64,000 nucleotides of DNA from RDYJ01 sp034931405 (GTDB lineage Bacteria > Cyanobacteriota > Cyanobacteriia > Cyanobacteriales > Nostocaceae), in assembly GCF_034931405.1 (NCBI RefSeq), contig NZ_JAYGHA010000005.1, positions 62,001-126,000 of the forward strand, written 5' to 3'. The notes under the pieces were generated by a model, which searched no databases, was not told the origin of the DNA, and saw only the letters and a program-made list of their open reading frames with translations. This document shows, in pieces, positions 16,618 to 25,203 of the stretch. Every line of letters begins with the position of its first letter. Positions within the stretch are counted from its first letter, which is position 1. Position numbers and translations under genes: made by a program.

Positions 16618-17286
16618 ATGAGTCAAACCGCTATTAATCTCATTGCTATCTCCATTTTCTTAATGACACTTTCCACTTTGTTGGGACCATTAATTAATCT
16701 TTCCCCAACTATCCCAGCTTTAACTATTATGGGATTTCTAGGTATCGCCACTGTAGATAATTTCAGTTTTCAAGGAAAGGGAGGAACAATAGTTTTAGAT
16801 TGGTTAGCGCGGTTTTCTCCAGAATATAAAGAACGGATTATACACCATGAAGCAGGACATTTTTTAGTTGCTCACTTGTTAGGAATTCCTGTTACTGGTT
16901 ATACTCTCAGCGCGTGGGAAGCTTGGAAACTAGGACAACCAGGGCAAGGTGGGGTAATTTTGGAAGATAGCGAAATTGCCAAACAGTTGGAAAAAGGCAA
17001 GATTACTGTTTCCATGACCGACCGTTATTGTAATATTTGGATGGCGGGAATTGCGGCGGAAATGTTAGTTTTTAAGTCTGCTGAAGGTGGTGGTGATGAT
17101 AAAGCTAAATTAAATCAATTCTTAGCAGCTTTAGGTTTTGAAGAGAAGGTTTTTGAGCAGAAACAGAGATTTCATTTACTGCAAGCTAAAAATTTGATTC
17201 AGGAAAATTGGGATAAATATCAAAGTTTAGTAGATGCGATGAGAAAGGGGGTAGATGTTAAAGAGTGTAAAAAAATGATTGCATAA
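16618..17286 (+). CDS. FtsH-like M41 zinc protease domain without AAA ATPase
   Basis: Two hydrophobic N-terminal segments (about 5-24 and 30-46) are followed by the zinc motif HEAGH (H77, E78, H81). The stretch GGGDDKAKLNQF could supply the third zinc ligand, an Asp in FtsH. The ATPase domain of FtsH is absent: the membrane part leads straight to the protease domain, 222 aa in total. It may act as an ATP-independent membrane protease, work with a full FtsH, or be a modifier. Such stand-alone forms are known as predicted ATP-dependent Zn proteases in cyanobacteria. Its substrate is unknown. Confidence 0.85.
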   Translation: MSQTAINLIAISIFLMTLSTLLGPLINLSPTIPALTIMGFLGIATVDNFSFQGKGGTIVLDWLARFSPEYKERIIHHEAGHFLVAHLLGIPVTGYTLSAWEAWKLGQPGQGGVILEDSEIAKQLEKGKITVSMTDRYCNIWMAGIAAEMLVFKSAEGGGDDKAKLNQFLAALGFEEKVFEQKQRFHLLQAKNLIQENWDKYQSLVDAMRKGVDVKECKKMIA

Positions 17287-17296
17287 TAGAGTGAGA

Positions 17297-17361
17297 AGAT
17301 CCCCGACTTCTTTTAATATCATGTTAATAACTTATAAATTTATGATAGAAGTCGGGGATCT
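17297..17361. repeat. GATCCCCGACTTCT hairpin, copy 2 (long loop)
   Basis: AGATCCCCGACTTCT and its exact reverse complement flank a 35-bp AT-rich loop. It starts 11 bp after the stop of the M41 protease and lies between convergent genes. Two other long-loop members (26499 and 31480) have loops of similar length and composition. Confidence 0.85.
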
Positions 17362-17376
17362 TAGACATAATAATTT

Positions 17377-17583
17377 TTATTGTCCTCTCCCTGGTTTACA
17401 GTCTGCAAAACCTAAAGCTTCTGTATCCAAAAAACTAGCGATCGCCATTTCTAAAACAGCTTCAATAGGATATTCAATTTCTTTTGCATGGTTAATTAAA
17501 GCTGTTCTAATTCTTTCTGGTAAACGTTCTAAAATGATAGCTGCATCAGCAGGAGAAAGTTTTTCTAATATTTCTACTTGCAT
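17377..17583 (-). CDS. Hypothetical 68-aa protein
   Basis: It starts 7 bp after the stop of the GIY-YIG gene and is therefore co-transcribed with it. The sequence (MQVEILEKLSPADAAIILER, then LPERIRTALINHAKEIEYPI) looks helical and cytoplasmic. A C-terminal FADCKPGRGQ is probably unstructured. I do not recognise the family; a role linked to the GIY-YIG protein is only suggested by position. Confidence 0.6.
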   Translation of the reverse strand: MQVEILEKLSPADAAIILERLPERIRTALINHAKEIEYPIEAVLEMAIASFLDTEALGFADCKPGRGQ

Positions 17584-17590
17584 AATTTTA

Positions 17591-17965
17591 TTACTCGCTT
17601 GGTATTTGAACGTTATAAGGAGGTTCAGTAGCTCTCAAAATAATGGCTTCTAATTCTAATAATAACCCAGGATTTTCCCAGTAGGAAATTGCTTGTACTG
17701 CAATACGCACATCTTCATCACCATACTTATCAAGCCATGCCCATAAAAAAGCTTTATGACCACCACTGAAGCGACTACGCAGATTTTTTGTTTTACCAAT
17801 GTAAAGTAATCCGTCTGTCTTGTGTCTAATTGCGTAAATTCCCGGAACAGCAGGAATGTTATCAAACTTGCGGTTTAAGGATTGACATTGCTCAAAGGGA
17901 GTGAAAGCGATCGCATCTAATATAACTTTAGCCTGGATTTTTAGATCAGATTCTTTTGCGGACAT
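17591..17965 (-). CDS. GIY-YIG nuclease family protein
   Basis: The motif PGIYAIRHKTDGLLYIGKT (the GIY and YIG halves) is followed by NLRSRFSGGHKA with the catalytic-type Arg, and the late Glu lies in LLLELEAIIL. The 124-aa protein is a single domain preceded by about 35 residues. Stand-alone GIY-YIG proteins range from DNA repair to mobile-element and defence functions. The position beside unfamiliar genes and hicAB suggests accessory content; no more can be said. Confidence 0.85.
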   Translation of the reverse strand: MSAKESDLKIQAKVILDAIAFTPFEQCQSLNRKFDNIPAVPGIYAIRHKTDGLLYIGKTKNLRSRFSGGHKAFLWAWLDKYGDEDVRIAVQAISYWENPGLLLELEAIILRATEPPYNVQIPSE

Positions 17966-18079
17966 GAAAACAAGAAAGTTTATTCACATGAATTATCCCA
18001 CAAATTATCGGAAAAATTGTCATATATATATTTGTGGTAAAATTTGGGACAGTAAATTAACCAGGTTTTAGGGTTTGAT

Positions 18080-18208
18080 ATGTCCAGTTCCCAAGCACCA
18101 TATCGTGGAGCAGTACAAGCTCAAGGAGATGATATAACAAAGAAAGGAGGCTACACCTGTTCTTGGGCAGAAGACAAACCTGTTACTGATGAAGAGGGAT
18201 TATCATAG
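18080..18208 (+). CDS. 42-aa peptide preceding the unknown 404-aa protein
   Basis: The frame begins ATG at 18080 (MSSSQAPYRGAVQAQGDDIT) and continues KKGGYTCSWAEDKPVT to a TAG at 18206. That stop lies 1 bp before the ATG of the next gene (18210), a spacing typical of translational coupling, which is the main reason to think it is real. The peptide is hydrophilic with a single Cys in GGYTCSW. I do not recognise it. It could be a small partner protein, a regulator or a precursor peptide; there is no direct evidence for any of these. Confidence 0.5.
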   Translation: MSSSQAPYRGAVQAQGDDITKKGGYTCSWAEDKPVTDEEGLS

Positions 18209-18209
18209 A

Positions 18210-19424
18210 ATGACAACTACTCTCACTAAAGTACAGCAATTTTTAGACTCCGACGATAGCGACGGAGCGAGAGAAGAAGTTGCCAAAATATCTGTTAACT
18301 TTAAAAAAGTAGATGCAACTGTTAGAGATTTTGCTACCTTGCTTGTACTAGGATCACAGCAAATTGTAGAAATAGGTGTGGGCGTTTTGGGACGTGAACT
18401 TCTTAAAACAGATATAAAAGAAGTCAATAATGATGTAATTTGGTTATTTATCGCTGCAATATTATCTAGACATCATATAAATTCTGATAGTCCATTAAGG
18501 ATTAGTATTATTGGTCTTATTTCTTGTGTTAAAAATTGGGAATTACCTATTTTTGCAGTATTAAGTCCTGCACTAGACTCCTTTTTGATGGTTAGTCTTT
18601 CTGAAGAAAATCCTCTTATTTCTGAACAAACGGTTGATTTTATCTCTACTTGGGGAGAAAATTATGCAAAAGCTCCTCGGACAAGGAAACAAATTAAACA
18701 GTTTCAATCTTTGATTCAGTTAGTTCTGGATAAAGTAGATGATTTAGATATCAAAGATGAGTGGTCTGAAGGAGTAGAGACATTTTTAAAAATAGCAGGG
18801 CAAAAGCAATATAATCAATACTCAGATCAACGTATTTGGTCAGATGCTAGTAATTTGCTTAAAAAAATATATAGTCCTGCTGTCTTAAATGCTGATACAG
18901 GTGCAAATTATTATAAAGTACAAGACAATATATGGCGATTAATTACTTCATGTCTTGCTTCATGGGGAACAATTGTTTATGGTAATGGCCTATCAATTGC
19001 AGTTCGTATCTATAGCCTTGAAAAAACAGAATCTCAGCCAGTTTTCCTTGATGAGTTAGCGCGACCATTTAGAGAAATCGAATATATGGCTGGTCATAAT
19101 ATAAGAAAAATTACACCATTTATATCAACACAGATAATACTAGAATCAGGGATAATCATTTTTTACATGGATCTAAAATCTAATCAATCAAATTTTCTTG
19201 CTGAGGAGATTAAATCACTTTATGATGGGAAATATGAAGAAAATAGAGGCAAACTGCGAATAAATGTAGCTATTTCTACTAATGCTCTAAAATTTGATCT
19301 TGATAACTCTATCTCTAGAGAAAAGGTTCACGAGTTTGTTGAAAATTCGACTTCGATCACTCTATCTTTACAGAAAATATCACCAACTTTTACGAGTTTA
19401 ATTCAGTTAATTAATTTGAGATAA
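18210..19424 (+). CDS. Unrecognised 404-aa protein
   Basis: I start at ATG 18210 (MTTTLTKVQQFLDSDDSDGA), directly after the stop of the 42-aa peptide and with GAGGG upstream; an in-frame ATG at 18189 would overlap the peptide gene. The first ~270 residues look largely helical, possibly HEAT-like; the last ~130 look mixed (SGIIIFYMDLKSNQSNFLAE). No signal peptide, zinc motif or nucleotide-binding loop is visible. The gene is AT-rich. Placed among a GIY-YIG gene, a hicAB locus and a dead Uma2 gene, it could be accessory, but its function is unknown. Confidence 0.75.
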   Translation: MTTTLTKVQQFLDSDDSDGAREEVAKISVNFKKVDATVRDFATLLVLGSQQIVEIGVGVLGRELLKTDIKEVNNDVIWLFIAAILSRHHINSDSPLRISIIGLISCVKNWELPIFAVLSPALDSFLMVSLSEENPLISEQTVDFISTWGENYAKAPRTRKQIKQFQSLIQLVLDKVDDLDIKDEWSEGVETFLKIAGQKQYNQYSDQRIWSDASNLLKKIYSPAVLNADTGANYYKVQDNIWRLITSCLASWGTIVYGNGLSIAVRIYSLEKTESQPVFLDELARPFREIEYMAGHNIRKITPFISTQIILESGIIIFYMDLKSNQSNFLAEEIKSLYDGKYEENRGKLRINVAISTNALKFDLDNSISREKVHEFVENSTSITLSLQKISPTFTSLIQLINLR

Positions 19425-19459
19425 TATAGTACACTATTAATCACCTGATTATAAATCAA

Positions 19460-19687
19460 TTAAGCCACATTAATCAATTGTTCTAAAGATTTAGCTAAAG
19501 GTAAAGGCTTTCCATATTCTTGATATTCAGCAATTAACATTTCTATCACTTCTTGAGCATTTTTAACAGCTTCTTCATAAGTATCACCATGAGTATGATA
19601 TTTTTGAGTAGGAAATTCAGGTAAATGAACTAAATAACATTTATCTTCACTACTCCATTGAATAATGATAGTATAAGGTAAATTCAT
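19460..19687 (-). CDS. hicB: HicB-family antitoxin
   Basis: The 75-aa protein has the HicB partial RNase-H-like fold: YTIIIQWSSEDKCYLVHLPE, then GDTYEEAVKNAQEVIEMLI. It overlaps the toxin gene upstream by 4 bp (ATGA), the usual hicA-hicB coupling. It should bind and neutralise HicA and may repress the pair. There is no separate DNA-binding domain at the C-terminus, so this is the short HicB form. Confidence 0.88.
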   Translation of the reverse strand: MNLPYTIIIQWSSEDKCYLVHLPEFPTQKYHTHGDTYEEAVKNAQEVIEMLIAEYQEYGKPLPLAKSLEQLINVA

Positions 19688-19908
19688 TCTTCTGATTCCT
19701 CCTCTTGAATTGATTTTAATTTAGCTAATTTTTCGTTAACTTCTTTTTCTATATATAGTTTAGCATCATCTCCATCTTTGCCAGATATGGTAATAGGATC
19801 TTCTGGTAATAAAGGATGATACCAACGGGTATGACTTCCTTTTGCTGAACGGTAAATAAAGCCGGCTTTTTTGAGTAAACTTTTTAATTCTCTGATTTTT
19901 TTCGGCAT
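19684..19908 (-). CDS. hicA: HicA-family toxin (mRNA interferase)
   Basis: The 74-aa protein carries the double-stranded RNA-binding-like HicA core with the conserved KGSHTRWYHP block, whose His is the catalytic residue in this family. HicA cleaves mRNA when free of HicB. The C-terminus is unusually acidic (KLKSIQEEESEE). It is the first gene of the two-gene operon. Confidence 0.88.
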   Translation of the reverse strand: MPKKIRELKSLLKKAGFIYRSAKGSHTRWYHPLLPEDPITISGKDGDDAKLYIEKEVNEKLAKLKSIQEEESEE

Positions 19909-20094
19909 TTTTCAACAGAAATATTATTAAGGTATATGAGTTAATGTTAATTTGATACCAATCAGCAATGGGAAACTCTGACGAAAGATACTGAAAGCTA
20001 ACTATATTTCATATTTCCTCCCATAAGTTATAAATAGTAATGATGCTTTGTGCAGATTTTCCTAAATTAATTAAATTTGATTTCTTAAACACTC

Positions 20095-22737
20095 ATGTCT
20101 TCAATTCCTCAGTTTCTTAGCGGTAACGATATTCGCGCTTTATTCCTTGACTTCTACACCCAACGGGGACACCAACCGCTTCCCAGTGCTTCCCTCGTAC
20201 CGGAAGATCCCACCGTACTGCTAACTATAGCGGGGATGTTACCATTTAAGCCGATATTTCTGGGACAACGGACACCAGAATTTAAACGCGCTACGACTTC
20301 GCAAAAGTGTATCCGTACCAATGATATCGAAAATGTGGGACGGACTCAACGCCATCATACATTTTTTGAGATGTTGGGGAATTTTAGCTTTGGTGATTAT
20401 TTTAAACCACAAGCGATCGCTTGGGGTTGGGAATTATCCACTCAAGTCTTTGGTTTCTCCCCCCAGAATCTCGTTGTCAGTGTGTTTGAAGACGACGATG
20501 AAGCTTTTACCATCTGGCGCGATACCATTGGTGTAACGGAAAAACGCATCAAACGCATGGGTGCAGATGATAATTTCTGGGTTTCTGGCGCTACTGGTCC
20601 TTGTGGTCCTTGTTCGGAAATTTATTATGATTTCCACCCAGAACGCGGTGAAGATAATATTGATTTAGAAGATGATACCCGATTTATCGAGTTTTATAAC
20701 TTGGTATTTATGCAATACAATCGGGATGCGTCCGGTAATTTAACCCCGTTACAAAATAAGAATATTGACACGGGAATGGGTTTGGAAAGAATGGCGCAAA
20801 TCCTGCAAAAGAAGCCGAATAATTATGAAACAGATTTGATTTTCCCGATTATTGAAACTGCGGCAAAAATTGCCAAAATTGATTATTACGAAAGTGATGA
20901 AAATACAAAAGTTTCTTTAAAAGTAATTGGTGATCATGTCCGTTCTGTGGTTCACATGATTGCTGATGAAATTCGCGCTTCTAATGTGGGTAGAGGTTAC
21001 GTTTTACGGCGTTTGATTCGTCGCGTTGTTAGACATGGCAGATTAATCGGAATTTCCGGGGAATTTATTAACCAAGTTGCAGAAACCGCAATTTCTCTTT
21101 CGGAATCAATTTACCCAAATTTACGACAAAGAGAAGCTGCAATTAAAGCCGAATTGCAACGGGAAGAAAGTAACTTCTTGAAAACTCTCGATAGAGGAGA
21201 AAAGCTGTTAGCTGAAATTATCCAAGAGGTAAAACACCAAGGACAAACTTCTATTAGTGGTGAAAGTGCTTTTACTCTCTATGATACCTATGGTTTCCCA
21301 TTAGAATTGACCCAAGAAGTTGCTGAAGAAAATAATATTACTGTTGATGTTGATGGTTTCAATGCAGAAATGCAAAAACAAGTAGAACGTGCAAAAGCTG
21401 CACACGAAACCATTGATTTAACTGTACAAGGTTCTTTAGATAAACTTGCAGAACATATTCACTCTACACAATTCATTGGTTATACCCAATTAACAACAAC
21501 TGCAAAAATAGAAGTTTTATTAGTTGCTGGTGTTTCTGAAGAAGCAGCAGAAGCAGGAACAGAAGTGCAAATTGTTTTAAATAAAACTCCTTTTTATGCT
21601 GAATCTGGGGGACAAATTGGTGATAAAGGATATATTTCTGGTGATGGTGTTTTAGTCAGAATTGAAGATGTGAAAAAAGAATCTGATTTCTTTATTCATT
21701 TTGGACGCATTGAACGGGGAACAATTAGAATTGGTGATGAAATTACCGCACAAATAGATCGGGGTTGTCGTCGTCGTTCTCAAACTAATCATACAGCAAC
21801 TCATTTATTACAAGCTGCTTTAAAGAAAGTTGTTGATGAGGGAATTTCTCAAGCGGGTTCTTTAGTTTCTTTTGATAGATTGCGGTTTGATTTTAACTGT
21901 CCTCGCGCTTTAACAACTGAAGAAGTTATCCAAATTGAAGAATTAGTAAATAGTTGGATTTCTGAAGCGCATTCTGCAAAAATTGAAGTATTACCTTTAG
22001 CAGAAGCGAAAGCTAGAGGTGCGGTTGCGATGTTTGGAGAAAAATACGGTGATGAAGTGCGCGTGATTGATTTCCCTGGGGTTTCGATGGAATTATGCGG
22101 GGGAACTCATGTTAATAATACTGCGGAAATTGGCGTTTTCAAAATAATTTCCGAAGCGGGAGTTTCTTCTGGTGTCAGAAGAATAGAAGCGGTGTCTGGT
22201 GCTGCGGTATTGGATTATTTGAATGTGCGTGATAAAGTGGTTAAAGATTTGAGCGATCGCTTTAAAGTCAAACCCGAAGAAATACCCGACAGAATCACAA
22301 CTTTACAAACCGAACTCCGCAACAACGAAAAAGAAATTCAAACCCTAAAATCACAGTTAGCAATAGTTAAATCTGACAGTTTATTACAAACTGCGGAAAC
22401 AGTAGGAGAACATCAAATTATTGTCGCCCAAATGGAAGATGTTGACGCAGAATCATTAAAATCTGCTGCGGAAAGATTACTGCAAAAAATCGGTAATGGT
22501 GCGGTGGTTTTAGGTTCTATTCCTGAAGAGGGAAAGGTAAGTATCGTTGCTGCTTTTAGTTCTGAAGTGAATAAGAAAGGTGTACAAGCTGGGAAATTTG
22601 TTGGTAATGTAGCTAAGATTTGTGGTGGTGGTGGTGGTGGAAAACCCAATCTCGCACAAGCTGGGGGAAGGGATGCAAGTAAACTACCAGAAGCATTAGA
22701 AACCGCGAAAAGTGAATTACAAGCATCTCTAAAATAG
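20095..22737 (+). CDS. alaS: Alanine--tRNA ligase
   Basis: At 880 aa this is full length. Class II motif 1/2 regions are seen near the N-terminus (SASLVPEDPTVLLTIAGM; NVGRTQRHHTFFEMLGNFSF). The editing domain has HTATHLL and CGGTHV, which provide the zinc-binding His/Cys set, and the C-terminal domain ends in the glycine-rich GGGGGGKPNLAQAGG. It charges tRNA-Ala and edits Ser/Gly mischarging. It is a single gene with a plausible terminator hairpin after it. Confidence 0.98.
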   Translation: MSSIPQFLSGNDIRALFLDFYTQRGHQPLPSASLVPEDPTVLLTIAGMLPFKPIFLGQRTPEFKRATTSQKCIRTNDIENVGRTQRHHTFFEMLGNFSFGDYFKPQAIAWGWELSTQVFGFSPQNLVVSVFEDDDEAFTIWRDTIGVTEKRIKRMGADDNFWVSGATGPCGPCSEIYYDFHPERGEDNIDLEDDTRFIEFYNLVFMQYNRDASGNLTPLQNKNIDTGMGLERMAQILQKKPNNYETDLIFPIIETAAKIAKIDYYESDENTKVSLKVIGDHVRSVVHMIADEIRASNVGRGYVLRRLIRRVVRHGRLIGISGEFINQVAETAISLSESIYPNLRQREAAIKAELQREESNFLKTLDRGEKLLAEIIQEVKHQGQTSISGESAFTLYDTYGFPLELTQEVAEENNITVDVDGFNAEMQKQVERAKAAHETIDLTVQGSLDKLAEHIHSTQFIGYTQLTTTAKIEVLLVAGVSEEAAEAGTEVQIVLNKTPFYAESGGQIGDKGYISGDGVLVRIEDVKKESDFFIHFGRIERGTIRIGDEITAQIDRGCRRRSQTNHTATHLLQAALKKVVDEGISQAGSLVSFDRLRFDFNCPRALTTEEVIQIEELVNSWISEAHSAKIEVLPLAEAKARGAVAMFGEKYGDEVRVIDFPGVSMELCGGTHVNNTAEIGVFKIISEAGVSSGVRRIEAVSGAAVLDYLNVRDKVVKDLSDRFKVKPEEIPDRITTLQTELRNNEKEIQTLKSQLAIVKSDSLLQTAETVGEHQIIVAQMEDVDAESLKSAAERLLQKIGNGAVVLGSIPEEGKVSIVAAFSSEVNKKGVQAGKFVGNVAKICGGGGGGKPNLAQAGGRDASKLPEALETAKSELQASLK

Positions 22738-22745
22738 CAGTTAAT

Positions 22746-22769
22746 GGGGCAGTCCCAAAAACCTGCCCC
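22746..22769. terminator. Stem-loop after alaS
   Basis: GGGGCAG pairs with CTGCCCC around a 10-base loop, 9 bp after the alaS stop and before the convergent PEP-CTERM gene. There is no clear T-run, so the call is moderate. Confidence 0.4.
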
Positions 22770-22795
22770 TCCGCAAACTTATTAAGAAAAAAGCA

Positions 22796-23575
22796 TCATT
22801 GAGCGTTTTTTTGTTTACCTTTGAGAGTTGAACTCACACCAAAAGCACCAAATGCTAATAAACCTAGTATAGAAGTAGGTTCGGGAACAGATTGAGATAC
22901 ACCCTTAACAGCGATCGCATTGACATCAAAACCGTCTCTACCACCTGTATTTTGGGACTTATCAACTAGTTTGACATATCTGTAAAGTGAGTTGGCGATA
23001 CTACTATCTTTAGACTTAATCGTAGCACCGTACCTATTATTGTAGGCACCATCTGTAATATTCTTAACGTCGCCGATGAGTGTCCAAATTGTGTTATCTT
23101 CTAGACGCGTAGTCAGCGCATTTCCTGATAGAGATCCTTGATCAACTGCCACATAAACGTCTACCTGTTCATTGTAATCTGATTGTCTGCTTTTATTACC
23201 ATCTGTAGTTTCCCACAAAGTAATCTCAGGTAAGAACTGTGTTCCAAAATCAAAAAAGGCTGTTCCACCAACACCCAAACTTAAAAAGTAGGGGTTATTG
23301 CTTGAGTCATAAGCAAATTGGGGCGCACCCGTTGCATAGCTCAAGGTTTTTCTTCTATTATCTGTAATACCAGTACCAAAAGGAGCGGTGATCGCTTGAG
23401 TTGCGTATACCCAATCTGTTGATTGCATATTGGATACAGTATAGTTTAACTCATCCCGGGTGATACCCTCTGTTGTTACCCAGGTTGGTGTTCCGGCTAG
23501 TGAGGGAGTAGCACCAAGAGTTGTGATAGCTACAGAAGCAGGTAATACAAGGGCGGCTATGGCTGACAGTTTCAT
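22796..23575 (-). CDS. PEP-CTERM sorting-domain protein, secreted
   Basis: The N-terminus is a signal peptide (MKLSAIAALVLPASVAITTL, followed by a likely cleavage after SLAG). The C-terminus is a PEP-CTERM signal: VPEPTSILGLLAFGAFGV, then a short basic tail (KGKQKNAQ). The body is a beta-rich extracellular domain with no family I can name. PEP-CTERM proteins are processed by an exosortase and sent to the cell surface or sheath. No exosortase or polysaccharide cluster is adjacent. The upstream gap 23576-24008 holds only AT-rich DNA and a short CTCTGCG repeat. Confidence 0.9.
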   Translation of the reverse strand: MKLSAIAALVLPASVAITTLGATPSLAGTPTWVTTEGITRDELNYTVSNMQSTDWVYATQAITAPFGTGITDNRRKTLSYATGAPQFAYDSSNNPYFLSLGVGGTAFFDFGTQFLPEITLWETTDGNKSRQSDYNEQVDVYVAVDQGSLSGNALTTRLEDNTIWTLIGDVKNITDGAYNNRYGATIKSKDSSIANSLYRYVKLVDKSQNTGGRDGFDVNAIAVKGVSQSVPEPTSILGLLAFGAFGVSSTLKGKQKNAQ

Positions 23576-24008
23576 ATTTTTAATACTCGTTAATTCAGTA
23601 CGAAGACGTAAATAATATCCTTGGCATTAGTTGATTATTTCATACCTAAACTGGATTTCTACCCTGTTACTAGTATCTTATTCATATCTTCAAATACGCG
23701 GATTAAGTAAAAATTTGAATAATTAACTCCAAATAAAGCTTGTTAACCCTTTCTATTCAAGGCTTTTACAAGATATTTAGTCAAGTTAAGTTGAGATCAA
23801 ATAGGGATTTTGTCTACTTAAAATGTAAAGTTACAGTGAATATGAATATAATCTCACGTATGGATATTTTCTGAATTTACAGATGAGAACGATAGCTTAA
23901 ATCTAGCCTCTATCCCCTGCAAAATTTTATTAGCAGAATTCCTCTCTGCGCCTGGAGCGCCTCTGCGTGAGACTATAATAATGTTAACTACCAAAGGAGT
24001 CACTAAAA

Positions 24009-24269
24009 ATGGGACGCATCAACCCTTACACCCTACAAATGCAAATTACCCAAATGTTTGCCCAAGGACAATCATTTTTTGCTTTAACAAAAGTTCAAGA
24101 TTGGTTAAGAGAACATAATCAAAACCCCCTAGAGTATGACATCATCTTCCATCAAAAACCCGCACCTCCCGGTTCTAAAGAAGTGATAGCAATAGAAATA
24201 GAACTCAAACGCAAAGACGGACAACCGGTGGACTCTTGGTTACAAGAACAAGCAAATTTACACGCTTAA
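24009..24269 (+). CDS. Conserved hypothetical 86-aa protein
   Basis: A strong ribosome site AAAGGAG lies 9 bp upstream of the ATG. The small soluble protein (MGRINPYTLQMQITQMFAQG...DWLREHNQNPLEYDIIFHQK) has no membrane segment or known motif. Its stop codon is followed immediately by a compact GATCCCC hairpin, which probably ends the transcript. Function unknown. Confidence 0.72.
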   Translation: MGRINPYTLQMQITQMFAQGQSFFALTKVQDWLREHNQNPLEYDIIFHQKPAPPGSKEVIAIEIELKRKDGQPVDSWLQEQANLHA

Positions 24270-24302
24270 AGATCCCCGACTTCTTTAAAAAGTCGGGGAT
24301 CT
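24270..24302. repeat. GATCCCCGACTTCT hairpin, copy 3 (compact)
   Basis: AGATCCCCGACTT and AAGTCGGGGATCT flank a 7-base centre. It starts at the base right after the TAA of the 86-aa gene, so it is well placed as a terminator. Confidence 0.88.
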
Positions 24303-24383
24303 AAAAAATCTCAAACTTACCAAATTGCGGAATACTTCTTGATATTCCTGTAGTTAGCAAAAACACCCGTAAAAATTATACAA

Positions 24384-24767
24384 ATGACAACTCATCAACG
24401 TTGGGTTTTTGCATTTTGGGTTTATTTGGGAATTTTACTTTCTATCTTTATCTCCGCTTACCTGAGAATTATACCCACAGAACTAGCAATATTTGCCCAC
24501 TATGATACAGTTATGCACTTTCTTCTACTAGGAATTGCAGCTTATCTCAGTCATCAAGCATTAAAAAAACGTAAGTTGCAAATATTCAATCTTCCTCTAC
24601 CACTTGCACCATTAATAGTTTTTATATTTTGTATATTTGACGAAATAATTCAATCTTTTGTACCTTATCGCAGTGCTGATATTATGGATTTTACTGCTGA
24701 TGTTTTAGGTATTATTGTATTTACTTGGTTAGCAGAAATATTTCCCAAATCTTCCCCACATCAATAA
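24384..24767 (+). CDS. VanZ-family membrane protein
   Basis: The 127-aa protein has four hydrophobic segments and the family signature near its end, DEIIQSFVPYRSADIMDFTA, with DVLGI in the last helix. VanZ-like proteins are named after a teicoplanin-resistance factor but the function of most is unknown. It converges with the Nudix-like gene, 9 bp between stops. Confidence 0.85.
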   Translation: MTTHQRWVFAFWVYLGILLSIFISAYLRIIPTELAIFAHYDTVMHFLLLGIAAYLSHQALKKRKLQIFNLPLPLAPLIVFIFCIFDEIIQSFVPYRSADIMDFTADVLGIIVFTWLAEIFPKSSPHQ

Positions 24768-24776
24768 ATTAAAGAC

Positions 24777-25112
24777 TTACGCAACTGGAATATTGGTAAT
24801 ATTATTTTCACTCACTCCTAATTCCCGTAACAGAATATTTGCAACAGCAAATTCTAAAGAGTCACCATCACGGACACGACCACCGGGAAAGTCTAAAGTT
24901 AATTCTCCCACTCCCGGACGATAGCTAGGTGGTGGCAGAATCATATAATTATTGTGAATAGGTAAAATAACAACTGAATCAGCCTTTTCTACCCGCCAGT
25001 ATTCCAATATATTACCATGATCATCCTCTAACTTTTCACCAATTAATGTTAGCCATTTTGACCGTAATTCTAAAAACCGTTCCTCAACCTGCCAATATTT
25101 TGATTTTGTCAT
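24777..25112 (-). CDS. Nudix-like protein, short and probably not catalytic
   Basis: The 111-aa protein has the Nudix N-terminal sheet (ADSVVILPIHNNYMILPPPS) and a Nudix-box position GGRVRDGDSLEFAVANILLR then ELGV. The box lacks the EE pair that binds the metal, and the protein stops 11 residues later (NITNIPVA), so the second half of the fold is missing compared with relatives that I remember at about 180 aa. The stop abuts the convergent VanZ gene, so a truncation by rearrangement is likely. Activity is doubtful. Confidence 0.6.
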   Translation of the reverse strand: MTKSKYWQVEERFLELRSKWLTLIGEKLEDDHGNILEYWRVEKADSVVILPIHNNYMILPPPSYRPGVGELTLDFPGGRVRDGDSLEFAVANILLRELGVSENNITNIPVA

Positions 25113-25166
25113 CTGATTTTCTCACCATTTCTGAAAATCCTTTATTTAAAACAAACTTCTATTGTT

Positions 25167-25200
25167 CTCCTCTGCGTCCTCTGCGTCTCTGCGGTTCGTT
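25167..25200 (+). repeat. CTCTGCG-type dispersed repeat, copy 2
   Basis: CTCTGCG units ending in GCGGTTCGTT, nearly identical to 5277-5310. It fills the gap between the LpxB-like and Nudix-like genes. Confidence 0.55.
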
Positions 25201-25203
25201 TCT

